A stretch of DNA of 17,500 nucleotides from Zygnema cylindricum. Lineage: Eukaryota; Streptophyta; Zygnematophyceae; Zygnematales; Zygnemataceae. Positions 1 through 9,267 of this stretch are shown here, piece by piece (the first letter of the stretch is position 1; the number at the start of each line of letters is the position of its first letter). Location: positions 36,206-53,705 of the forward strand of contig JBBHKE010002553.1 in the NCBI GenBank assembly GCA_037447655.1, written 5' to 3'. The notes beneath the pieces are model-generated. The model saw nothing but the letters and a program-made list of their open reading frames with translations, ran no database searches and was not told where the DNA came from. The translations under genes and the position numbers were made by a program.

Positions 1-1378
1 TTCTTTTGTCATAGCTCTCTTTCTGAAATAACGTTTTCATCTCACAGGTTTGTAAATGTTTATTTACTTGTAATGTTGAAATTTGGGCTATTTTTTTCAC
101 AGTGAATTTTTTTTTTCTGTTTCCTGCTTTCCCCGTCCTTTTGCATTCCCTAAAATGCCCTCTCCCTTACTCGTTCGAATGGGAAAAACGTTACATTGCA
201 ATAAAGTCTTTCTCTCGATATTGTTTTCTTGAGGGTGTTTGATGAACAAACAAATATATCCTTCCCGCAAACAACAAACTCTTGCTAATTCTCTCTATGG
301 AGCATCCTTCACATGGAAAAGATATTTGTATTGTAACTTTTGTGAACTTTTCTTGTCAGAAATATATTATCCGGAACATATCCGAGGAATATCGACCAGA
401 TGCCACTTTAATTTTTGTTTTACCAATGAATGGCTTTGTTTTGGCCCTTTCTCTGTCATATATTTGTTAAACTCAAACAGTTTTTTCAAAAAACAAATGT
501 TTGACTGAGATTGTATGGGTTGTTCTAAATTGGACTAGGCTTTGGTTGACAAAGGCAAGGTCAGTCCTTCCACATGGAGGAAGCAACAAAAGTGGTTTCA
601 CTTGTCGAACATTTTTTGGTAAGGAAGGAGACCCAATTCAACAATTCAACTCTTTAATAACTCTTGATGGTGAACTTGTAGGTGTGTTTCTGGTTAATAG
701 AAAAGGTTAAGAACCCTTGTAATACAGCAAAGGTGCAAGTGTCTAGATCTTGTGAAATATATATATATTTTTTACCCTTGTTATATGTCTGGGGTTAGGT
801 TTTGCTCTTTCTTATTTATTTTCTTACTTTTCGAGGACGAGATTCACTTTGTGTTGCAATTTTTGTTTTCATTTTTCTCTTCACTCAAACTAATTTATGC
901 TTTCGTGGCCTGCCTCTATGTGTTTAGTAGGATTATTGACTCACTAACACCCCATTGTTGATCTGTTTTGTTTTATTTTGTTTTGTTTTGTTTTGATAGA
1001 TAAAAAGGAAACTCACTCGGGTGGACTGCAAAGAAATCCAAGAAACGCTTAATGGGGTACAAACATGGCTGGAGAAATGCTAGTTAGTGTTCCAATTCTG
1101 TATTTTTGTAGACGGAAAAGTATATTCGAAGTGATAGTTTTTTCGGTTGCTCTTTCTTAGCTGAGTTATGCTTTCTCCCTCACTCGAGTGAATTTTTTTT
1201 ATTTTGTTGAGCATTTTGACATTTAACGACTGTTTAATTTTAAATCGGTGGTGATGGTTTGGCCAGATCATCGATGGCGATGCGGCGTTAGGTCATTGTG
1301 CCTCAGATGCACACCACGGAATAGTTGAAGTTTTAGGCTAGGAGCAGGTTTAGATTTTATTATACTCTAACAGTCATA
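1..1378. other. AT-rich region with no supportable gene
   Basis: I see no recognisable protein domain here on either strand. The open frames are short (at most about 90 codons), T-rich in translation and unlike any family I know. The stretch at 501-710 has somewhat more balanced composition and could be a small exon, but no splice-site pair or homology supports it. T-runs and CAG/GT dinucleotides that resemble splice signals are too common in such AT-rich DNA to use as evidence. Confidence 0.6.
966..995 (+). repeat. (TTTTG)6 pentanucleotide microsatellite
   Basis: Six tandem TTTTG units with one T-to-A change at 975. It is a simple sequence repeat in AT-rich intergenic DNA, with no sign of function. 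Confidence 0.9.
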
Positions 1379-1610
1379 ATTAATAATAGTTAATAATAAT
1401 AATAATAATAATAATCATAACAATAATAATAATAACTATTATAAATAATAATAATTATAATAAATAATTATAATAATTCTAATAATTCCTATAAGTAATA
1501 AGAATATTAAAGATAATAAAATATATAATAATAATAAATAATAATAATAAATAATAACTATAATAATATATAATAATAATAAGAAATAACAATAATAACA
1601 CTAATAATCA
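1379..1610 (+). repeat. (TAA)n imperfect trinucleotide microsatellite
   Basis: About 230 bp of almost pure TAA/AAT triplets broken by single substitutions and short CAT insertions. It runs directly into a CAT array on its right, so the two probably arose by slippage and point change of one parent repeat. Confidence 0.93.
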
Positions 1611-1736
1611 AATCATCATCATCATTATCATCATATCACCATATCATCATTATCATCCTAATCATCATCATCATCATCATTCATCATTCATCATCATCAT
1701 CCTTGACATCATCATCATCATCATTCATCATCATCA
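1611..1736 (+). repeat. (CAT)n imperfect trinucleotide microsatellite
   Basis: ATC/CAT triplets with small interruptions. This is the simplest form of the CAT-rich sequence that builds the large minisatellite downstream, and it lies outside the inverted-repeat arms. Confidence 0.92.
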
Positions 1737-1830
1737 TGTGGTATTGAGTGGTCGTGTAGTCATGAGCGGTGATGTGGTCATAGGTGGTCGTGTGGTCATG
1801 GTCGTCATGTCGATCATGAGTTGTCATCCT
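1737..1830 (+). repeat. Short GTGGTC/GTCATG-rich degenerate repeat
   Basis: Several imperfect repeats of the type GTGGTCGTGTGGTCATG. The strand composition switches from C/A-rich to G/T-rich for about 90 bp and then returns to CAT-rich. It may be an inverted fragment of the neighbouring CAT/ATG-type repeat. Confidence 0.6.
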
Positions 1831-2334
1831 CATCTTTATGCATCATCCATCATCATCATTATGTAGCATCATCAGCAAATCTTCAGTCTTGCATGATCTC
1901 GCATCATCATCGTGCATTTTCATACATTATCTATCGCATCATCCTTATACATCACCATTATCCATCATCATGCATCCTCATACATTCTCATGCATTATCT
2001 TTATGCATTGCCATTTTCTATCATCTTGCTTCATCCTATATCATCTTGCACCATCTTGCTCTATCATGCACAACATAATGTAATTTGTCATGCACCATCG
2101 TCATGTGCCATCACATCATTGACCATTACATATTGTCATGTGTTATCATCATGTATCATCATCATGCGCCAACATCATCCACCACCCTCATGCATCATCA
2201 TTATGTACGATAAATGTGCACCATCATCATGTACAGTCATCATGCACCATTTTGAGGTATCACAATCATGCATCATCATGAAGCACCATCATCATGCACC
2301 AATATGATGTGCCATCATTATGCCATATCATCAT

Positions 2335-2464
2335 CCACCGTCATCATGTACTATAATCATCCACCATCATCATGTACTATAATCATCCACCATCATCATG
2401 TACTATAATCATCCACCATCATCATGTACTATAATCATCCACCATCATCATGTACTATAATCAT
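2335..2464 (+). repeat. Five near-perfect 26-bp tandem copies
   Basis: Units start at 2335, 2361, 2387, 2413 and 2439. Each runs CCACCATCATCATGTAC followed by TATAATCAT, and only the first has a single change. Their near identity against the worn background indicates recent local expansion. The matching part of the right arm lacks this block. Confidence 0.95.
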
Positions 2465-2555
2465 CCACCATTATACACTATCGTGTACTATCATCATCCA
2501 CCATTATACACCATCATCATGTACCATTATCATTCACCATCATACACCATTATCA

Positions 2556-2660
2556 TGTACCACCATTACACACCATCATCATGTACCACCATTACACACC
2601 ATCATCATGTACCACCATTACACACCATCATCATGTACCATCATTACACATCATCATCAC
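2556..2660 (+). repeat. Second 26-bp tandem expansion
   Basis: Three to four copies of a 26-bp unit containing ACCACCATTACACACC and then CATCATCATGT. It has the same period as the block at 2335 but a different sequence, so the 26-bp spacing arose at least twice in this arm. Confidence 0.88.
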
Positions 2661-3302
2661 ATAGCACCACTATGAAGCCCGGTCATTATGTAAATTCCCT
2701 ACGCACCATCATGATGTACCATCATCATGCTCCATCATCATCAATTATTGTCATATACTATCATCATGTATGATTGTTATGTACCATCATGTATCATCGT
2801 CATGTACCATCATCATGCACCATCAAGATAAACCATTGTCATGTATCATCATTATGAACCATCTTCATGTTCTATTATTATGTACAATAATGTGCAATAC
2901 TATCATGTACTATCATTGAGCATCGTCTTATGTACTATCATCATGCACCATCGTCATGCCCCATCATCATGCATTATCATCATGTGCCATTTTCATTTAT
3001 TTTCCGGAAGTACCATCATCATGTACCTATCATTATGCACCAGTATCCAGCATAATTGTGCGAGCAAAATGCATCATTTGCATCATAAACTATCATAATG
3101 ATGATGATCGTTCCATCATCATGTACGATCATTGTGCAATACTATCATGTACCACCAGTGTGCATCATCGTCATGTCTCATTATGATGCATTTGCATCAT
3201 GTACCATCAACATGAACTATCAGCATGTGCCATCATTATTTAATTTCATGAACTATCATCATAATGTAACTGTCATTATACACCATCGTCATGCACTATC
3301 AT

Positions 3303-3383
3303 CCAGTACCATAATTATGTGTGATCAATGTGCACCATCTTCACATACCAGCATCATCCACCATTATCATGCACCTCATAATC
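3303..3383 (+). repeat. Left-arm copy of an 80-bp higher-order module
   Basis: A distinctive segment starting CCAGTACCATAATTATG and ending near CACCTCATAAT stands out from the simple repeat. One clear copy lies here and a more diverged relative near 3050. Three reverse-complement copies occur in the right arm. Confidence 0.8.
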
Positions 3384-3687
3384 ATGTACCATCATTATGT
3401 ATCATCGTCATGTACCATCACATGCACCATGAAGCATTGTCATTCACCATCATCATGCTCTATCATTAAGAACCATCGTCATGTGCAATCATCATGTATC
3501 AAGCATTATGTATCATTATCGAGCACTATCATTATCTACCCTCATCATCTGCCATGATCATTCATCATCAATAAGCACTTTCATCATGTAGCAATCAATA
3601 TGCACCGTTATTGTAGTAACGACATAAATTTGTTAATAAATTGTATGAGGATACATATCAAAAATAAAAAAACAAACAAACAAAAAA

Positions 3688-3868
3688 TCTCTCTCTATCT
3701 CTTTCTCTTTCTCTCTCACTCTTTCTCCCCTCCACTTAGCACTCATATTTTCCCCCTCTTCTCTCCCTCATCTCCCCCTGTTCACCCCTACTTTTCCCTT
3801 TTTTCTCCCCCTCTTCTCCCCCTCTTCTCCTACTTTTTTCCCCCTTTTTTCCCCCTTTTCTCCCCCTC
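3688..3868 (+). repeat. Polypyrimidine tract at inner end of left arm
   Basis: About 180 bp almost entirely C and T on the + strand, rich in CTCTTTCT and CCCCCTCTTCTC, with few purines (for example TTAGCACTCAT at 3736). It pairs with the polypurine tract at 3966-4149. Long homopurine-homopyrimidine DNA can form triplex (H-DNA) structures. Confidence 0.93.
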
Positions 3869-3965
3869 GTCTAAGACGAATTTTAGCAGGATTTTATACA
3901 TATTTGGACACACAAAGCAAAATCGACATTTATGGTAAAAAATTTGCAATAAAAGAATGAAACAC
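3869..3965. other. Unique spacer of the giant inverted repeat
   Basis: About 97 bp that does not match itself in reverse complement, AT-rich with no open frame of note. A short palindrome GTCTAAGAC sits at its left edge. In a foldback element this would be the middle domain, and it is far too short to encode anything. Confidence 0.7.
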
Positions 3966-4149
3966 GGCGGGAGGTGCGGTGGAAAGGGGGCGAGAGGGGG
4001 AGAAGAGGGGGAGAAAAGAGGGAAAAAAAAAGAAGAAGATGGGGAGAAAAAGAGGACAAAAAAAGGAGAAGAGGGAGAGAAGAGGGGGAAAAGATGAGTG
4101 CTAAGGGGAAGGGAAAAAAAAGAAAGAAAGAGAAAGAGAGAGGGAGAGA
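3966..4149 (+). repeat. Polypurine tract at inner end of right arm
   Basis: About 180 bp almost entirely A and G, the reverse-complement partner of 3688-3868. ATGAGTGCTAAG at 4094-4105 pairs with CTTAGCACTCAT at 3735-3746, which fixes the alignment in an otherwise low-complexity tract. Confidence 0.93.
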
Positions 4150-5806
4150 TTTTTTGTTGTTTGTTTGTTTCTGTTTTTTATGTGTATCCTCATACATTTT
4201 ATTAACAAATTTCTGTCGTTACTACGATAACGGTGAATATTGATTGCTACATGATGAAGGTGCTTATTGATGATGAATGATCATGGCAGATGATGATGGT
4301 GTATCATGATGGTAGATAATGATAGTGCTCGATAATGGTGCATAATGCTTGATACATGATGATTGCACATGACGATGGTTCTTAATGATAGAGCATGATG
4401 ATGGTTGGTTATGAAGTGCATGATAATGGTGGATGACCATAGTACATGATGATAGTGCATATTGATCGCAAATACTAATGGTGCTGGATAATGGCTTACA
4501 ATGGCGGTACATGACGATGGTACTTTATAATAGTACATGATGATAGTTCATTATGAGGTGCATGATAATGGTGGATAATACCGGTATATGATGATGATGC
4601 ATATTAATCGCACTTAATTATCGTGCTGGATGATGGTGCATGACGATGGTGCATAATGATAGGTATATGATGATAGTACTTCATGATAATAAAGGATGAT
4701 TACACATGATAATAGTACATAATGATAAAACATTTTGATAATGTTTGATAATGGGACATGACGATGGTGCGTGATGATGATACATGAAGATGATGCACGA
4801 TGATAGTACATTACAATATAGCACAATGTTCGTACATGGTGATTGAACATGATGATGGTTCATGATGATGGAACATGATGATAGAACATGATGATGATGC
4901 ATGCCAATGCTTCATGGTGCATGTGATGGTACATAACGATGATACATAATGATGGTACATGATTATGAGGTGCATGATAATGGTGGATGATGCTAGTATG
5001 TGAAGATGGTGCACATTGATCACACAAAATTATAGCACTGGATGATAGTGTATGACGATGGTGTATAATAATAGTTACATAATGATGATACTTCATGATA
5101 GTAAATAATGATGGCACATGCTGATAGTTCATGTTGATGGTAGATGATGCTAATGCATGATGATGAAACATGACGATGATGCACAATGGTGGTACATGGT
5201 AGTATTGCACAATGATCGTACATGATGATGGAACGATCATCATCATTATAATGGTTTATGATGCTGATGCATGACAATGTTTCATGGTTATGGTTCATGA
5301 TGATGGTACATGACGATGATACTTGATAATAGTACATGATGAGGGAGAATGATGATGGTACAACATGATGTTGCATGGTGATTTTACCGATGATGGGGCT
5401 TCATTGTCGATGGTGGTGTTACGCGATGATGGTGTGTAATGATGGTACATAATGATGGTGTGTAATTATAATGGGTGATGATGGTACATGATGACGGTGG
5501 ATGATAATGTTGGATTATAATGGTACATCATAATGGTGCATGATGATATACATGATGATGCACATTGATCGTACATGATTGTTATGCATGATGGTAGGGT
5601 GATGATACATGATGATGGTGGTACATGAAGATATCGCATGATAATAATGTTAATGGTCAATGATGGCACATGACGATGGTTCATGACAAATTACATGATG
5701 TGGAACATGATGAAACAAAATGGTGCGAGATGATATAGTATGAAGCAAAATGATGGAAAAAGACATTGCATAAAGATAATGTATAAGAATGCATAAAGAT
5801 GTCATG
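4150..5806 (-). repeat. Right arm of the giant inverted repeat
   Basis: GATGATGGTACATGATGATGG-type sequence, the reverse complement of the left-arm minisatellite. Homology runs to a worn outer edge near 5806, where ATAAAGATAATGTATAAG-type sequence pairs with left sequence near 1975-2010. The minus-strand open frames are repeat artefacts. Confidence 0.92.
4412..5043 (-). repeat. Three copies of the 80-bp module in the right arm
   Basis: Reverse-complement copies of the left-arm module at 3303-3383 lie at about 4412-4488, 4551-4630 and 4962-5043. Each contains TGCATGATAATGGTGGAT and ends near GCACTGG or GTGCTGG. The right arm therefore gained copies after the arms formed, or the left arm lost them, which explains why local arm alignments jump by about 500 bp. 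Confidence 0.78.
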
Positions 5807-6285
5807 CTTGAAAATTAGGAATTAGAACTACAAGGCAATGAGCATATCAAAAACTTTGTAGCTTTTCTACAATCTAATATGCACATTTCTGGAGACAAAA
5901 AATAAAATATGTTACCCTGGTTTGACCATTTACAACAGTACTACGTCAGGGGTTGGGTCGGTGTTTTCACTTAAGTATGTTATTTTGTTTTTGCTTTGTA
6001 GTTTTCGATGAAGCTTTCCCCTTACCTTTGTTTTTGTTGCTCTCATACGGTGATTTACATCCATAGTTTTCCATGCTTTCCCATCCTCTCACTGGATTCA
6101 TTACGGTTATAAAACATAATACTCATGGAAATCTTGTATGACACCTCTCACTTTTTTTTTCCTCTCACTTTTTTTTTTCCTCTCACTTTCGCACATATGG
6201 CTTATTCCCGCGCTTTTACCGATTCGTTCCACATAAACAAAACCTAATTTCCCTGTCTTGTCTTGTCTTGCAGTCTGCAGGCGTC
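5807..6285. other. Unique AT-rich DNA, no gene seen
   Basis: No open frame with recognisable content. It holds a short tandem repeat of CCTCTCAC plus a T-run at 6144, 6161 and 6179 (period 17-18 bp), and (TCTTG)3 followed by CAG near 6256-6273, which resembles a polypyrimidine tract and splice acceptor. I have no exon to pair with that signal. Confidence 0.6.
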
Positions 6286-6423
6286 GCTATCGCCTGCGCG
6301 ACATAGAACTGCTATTGCCTGCGCGACGCAGAAACGCTATCGCATAACGCTATCGCCTGCGCGGCGCAGAACCGCCATCGCCTGCGCGACGCAGAACCGC
6401 TATCGCCTGCGCGACGCAGAACA
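6286..6423 (+). repeat. GC-rich 25-bp minisatellite
   Basis: Five full units start at 6286, 6311, 6349, 6374 and 6399, with one 13-bp partial unit at 6336. The core is CTATCGCCTGCGCGACGCAG with few changes. It is an island of high GC and CpG in AT-rich DNA. All three + frames are largely open across it, giving short arginine/alanine-rich frames such as the one at 6263-6619, but nothing else suggests translation. Confidence 0.93.
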
Positions 6424-6640
6424 CAGGACTTGCCAGTTGTGTCCAACCGAGATGCAACACAGTGCAGAGGCAAAACCATGCGTCTGCCATCCCGCAAGTG
6501 CCGTTGCACACTTGTACCACGCAAGACTTATTCCGTACAAATGTTTCGGGTATCATCATATCAAGCCAAACTGCCAAAGCCATCGACGTTGGGAGAGTCA
6601 CAACCAAAACGAAAAATAAAAACATATGGACGTACAACAA
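6424..6640. other. No identified feature
   Basis: Balanced-composition DNA following the 25-bp minisatellite. Several frames stay open without stops, one containing a few Cys and His residues, but their spacing does not fit a zinc-knuckle consensus. I cannot support a gene. Confidence 0.4.
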
Positions 6641-7400
6641 AACGGTCGAAATAGAAAGGTACGTCGAAATAAAATCGAAGAAAAACGTCAAAAAAATCAT
6701 ACGTCATGCTGACATTGACAAAAGAATATGGTACGTTGATGACTTATTCTAATACGTCAATACAAAAAAACGGTATTGTACCTTAGGATAAAAAACCTAA
6801 AGAGTTAAACAGGGTTACTATAGCAATAAAATGACACGGCTAAATCGACAAAAGAATCTGGCACGCTAGTAAAAATACGTCTATACAAAAAAAACCACTA
6901 ACCGAAAGAGTTAAAGAAAAGTTATTGTAACGCTAAAACGACAAGCAAAAGATACACGTTTGAATGTTAAATAGCAAAGCAAGATCGATCCGTTGGAAAA
7001 TGTACGTCGCAAAAGGGACGTTGGATTATGCGACAGAGCAAAAAAAGACAAACGGTAGAGAGGAAAAAGACAAAACCAGAAAGGTACGCTGAGATTACAA
7101 AAGAATGCACCGACATTAAAACGACAAAAATATAAACGTTAACAAAGCATAAATAGATCCGTTGAAAAACGTGGGTTGCATAAGACATTGCAAAAATAAA
7201 ACAAAGTGATGAAACAAAAGTTAAAATGGCGCGTGCACAAAAACGACAAAGAAAAATTAACGTTTGAATCCAGATCAACAAAGCAAAATATTTATCCGTT
7301 GAACAACATGGACAAAACCAAAAAGGTTCGTGTGCAGAAACGACACAGAAAAAGAAAACGTTTTAATTCAAATCGGTAAATCCGTTGGAAAACGTGCTTG
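6640..7400 (+). repeat. Decayed tandem array with long units
   Basis: Shared blocks recur in order but with heavy divergence. ATCCGTTG occurs at 6988, 7157, 7294 and 7380, each preceded by an AACGACA...ACGTTTGAAT-like block. GACAAAAGAATNTGG occurs at 6717 and 6848 (131 bp apart). An AAAGGTACG-like block occurs near 6655, 7079 and 7321. Units after 6988 and 7380 share about 50 bp of similarity beyond the motif. I interpret this as an old satellite with units of about 85-170 bp. Confidence 0.65.
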
Positions 7401-7895
7401 CCAAAGGGGCGTTGAGTTATACGACAGAAAAAAAGGACTGGAAAGAGGGCGGAAACCTTTCGAAATCCAAAACACATACCAGGAACTCCGCCGTCCGCTA
7501 CAGTAATTCAGTTGAACAAAGATACTGTAGTTAGCTCCGAATTCGACGAGATGTTGCATCGAATCTGCTTTCGAGTTCAATCCTGAGACGGCAAGATATT
7601 GCAGCGAATCTTCCGTCAGCTGAATTTTATCGAATTTGTCGACTTTATGCTGAATCAAGACATTTTGGACGCGACGAGAAACTGTGTCGGTGAAAGATTC
7701 TCGAAGGAATTCACCGACACAGAAATTTCAAACAAGTCGACAGTTAGGGTTTTAACCGGAGAGAATACTGTACCTGTTTGTACTTCATAGTCCGGTGATT
7801 GGCCGCCGCAGCATTAAGTCACACAACGTTATATACAGTTCAGGTTCATAGTGGCATTAACAGTACGAGTATGTCCACTACGATCATAGGGTACT
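7401..7895. other. Unique region, no confident gene
   Basis: Contains a 60-codon open frame at 7601-7790 whose only start is a TTG, with no recognisable domain. The only clear structure is the inverted repeat at 7682-7722, listed separately. Confidence 0.45.
7682..7722. repeat. Perfect 13-bp inverted repeat (hairpin)
   Basis: CTGTGTCGGTGAA at 7682-7694 pairs without mismatch with TTCACCGACACAG at 7710-7722 across a 15-bp loop. There is no T-run after it and no RNA family that I recognise. Confidence 0.85.
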
Positions 7896-8435
7896 ACACC
7901 GCGAATCGTTATTAATGTCAACGTTTAAATAGTGTTGAAGAAAATTTACCGTAATTGACGCTAATTTAGAATTTGATTTTTTTTTTTAAAAAGGTGTATT
8001 CTAATTTCGGCATTATGTTCATTTGGAACTGCAAAAATGGAATATTCGTCGTACGATTATATACATTAATATGTATATCCGTACAAAACATTAGAAATCG
8101 TAGGCCGTCGTGAAATTTTAATATCGGTACATGTAAGACTAATTGACTTGTCATTATAATCCGGTTTTTTTAGCGCACGTTCCTATGCGTGCGCGCTTGA
8201 TTTAATTCATTTTTTGTAAATTTTTCACTTGAAAAGGTATATTTATGTACGGTTTGACATCGACTGTACACCACACTATTTAGATCTTATTGTACTTTCG
8301 TTCTTTACGATATTTGGTACGGTACCTTAATTAACGTCAAGGAAAAATTAAAATCATGTATCCTATTTGAGGAAAAAAATCAAAATTTTAAGAACCCAAA
8401 TTAGTGACTTTGACACTAATAACGATTCGCGGTGT
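7896..8435. mobile_element. Putative 540-bp MITE-like element
   Basis: Terminal inverted repeats of 26 bp (7896-7921 and 8410-8435) differ at one position. The outer ends read ACACCGCGAATCGTTATTA on both strands. The interior is AT-rich and has no transposase, as expected of a non-autonomous DNA transposon. No clear target-site duplication is visible (GGTACT on the left, TATCGC on the right), so the superfamily cannot be assigned. A third, worn copy of the terminus (ACACCGCAAATCG) starts at 8454 in the forward orientation, just outside the right end. Confidence 0.55.
8173..8194. repeat. Small GC-rich hairpin
   Basis: GCGCACG at 8173-8179 pairs with CGTGCGC at 8188-8194 around an 8-bp loop, inside the interior of the MITE-like element. 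It is a GC-rich island in AT-rich DNA. Confidence 0.6.
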
Positions 8436-8511
8436 TATCGCATTGAAGTACAGTACACCGCAAATCGAATCAGAGTAATGAAAAAATTATAGTAAAAAAA
8501 GAGAAAAAAAT

Positions 8512-9014
8512 AATTAGAGTTATGAACTCTAATTTGTGAGATAGAAATTTTTCAAAAAGGAATTTCACTCTAATTTATTTAAGTACTCTATATTGGGTTA
8601 TGTCGGCAATAAAAATCCGCGCTGTAATTATGAACACTACATTATGTAGACATACAAAAACTGTCAGTCCGTATATTTTGACGTCTTTATGACGTTAGTA
8701 CTATTGTCGCGCTGAATGTCAGTTACGTCGGGACCACCGTCGAAGGTTACATGCAAATTATGCGCAGTTACATAATTGAAAATCAACATCCATGAACGGT
8801 TGAATTACGCTTGTAGTTCGAATGTAAACGACGCTTTTCGTTTCGTTGTTTGATTTTCGTACGAAAAAGGTACTTTTGAACTCTAATAACGTAACACTTT
8901 GTTGGTTTTATTAGAGTCATTTTACCTTTATAAGGTGTCTTAACTCTAATAAAGTTGCTTTCAAGTGAGGAAGTTCGAAAATGAACACGTAATACAATGA
9001 AATTTAACTCTAAT
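8512..9014. repeat. Cluster of seven ACTCTAAT motifs
   Basis: ACTCTAAT occurs forward at 8526, 8567, 8880, 8943 and 9007 and reversed (ATTAGAGT) at 8513 and 8910. Two pairs form perfect inverted repeats: AATTAGAGTT/AACTCTAATT at 8512-8534 with a 3-bp spacer, and ACTCTAATAA/TTATTAGAGT at 8880-8917 with an 18-bp spacer. Several copies follow an AAAAAGG or TATAAGG block. The rest of this interval holds no gene that I can see. Confidence 0.75.
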
Positions 9015-9267
9015 TAGGTCGCAATTTGAAGATATCCTAACGAATCGACGTTACGCGACATATTATTGGACGATAACAATTACACGTGGTCAATTCGTTA
9101 ACCATACAAACGTCATGCCTGCAAAACAACGATAATACACATACCGTCTGTCCTGTTGGTTTCTTTTGTAAGAAAAATCCGTACATTCAATAAGCTCCAT
9201 CGTTTTTCACAGCTCTTTCGTAGAATTTATGGGCGGCAATTTTTCCAAATTCCAGTTTCGTTTATGA

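Larger units (their letters stand above)
1831..3600 (+). repeat. CAT-rich minisatellite of the left arm
   Basis: Degenerate tandem units of about 12-15 bp of the form CATCATCATGTACC or CATCATCATGCACC fill the outer part of the left arm, beginning slightly outside its homology limit. They create several long open frames rich in His, Ser, Tyr, Ile and Cys on both strands. These are by-products of repeats lacking stop triplets in some frames, not genes. Confidence 0.92.
1970..5806. repeat. Giant imperfect inverted repeat, foldback-like
   Basis: The + strand from about 1970 to 3868 matches the reverse complement of about 3966 to 5806. Anchors pair in order: 2080 with 5694, 3470 with 4381, 3735 with 4105, and non-repetitive sequence at 3559-3687 with 4150-4265 at roughly 93% identity by eye. 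Position sums stay near 7774-7851 at these anchors, so the symmetry centre is about 3905-3920. Arms are mostly short degenerate tandem repeats and differ by indels. Foldback (FB/TFB-type) transposons have this architecture, with long terminal inverted repeats made of subrepeats around a short middle, but I see no transposase and no target-site duplication. It could also have arisen by an inverted duplication of a satellite. Arm divergence argues against a recent amplification or assembly artefact. Confidence 0.93.

Noticed and set aside
2335-2660. Regular 26-bp repeats resembling a CRISPR array
   Set aside because: Units are contiguous with no unique spacers, are made of CAT triplets, and lie in eukaryotic minisatellite DNA.
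3883-4197. Minus-strand Ser/Phe/Leu/Pro-rich frame and its + strand Arg/Lys/Glu/Gly-rich partner
   Set aside because: Both are translations of the polypurine/polypyrimidine tract.
1821-5684. Many open frames rich in His, Ser, Tyr, Cys and Ile on both strands
   Set aside because: They follow the CATCAT-type minisatellite, occur in overlapping frames, and mirror each other because of the inverted repeat. Stops are merely absent from the repeat unit in some frames.
6263-6619. Frame with Cys and His residues after the 25-bp minisatellite, possibly a LINE or gag zinc knuckle
   Set aside because: The spacing (for example KCFGYHHIKPNC) does not fit CX2CX4HX4C, and the rest of the frame is minisatellite translation.
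7599-7790. 63-codon + strand frame
   Set aside because: It starts only at a TTG, has no recognisable domain, and overlaps the hairpin at 7682-7722.
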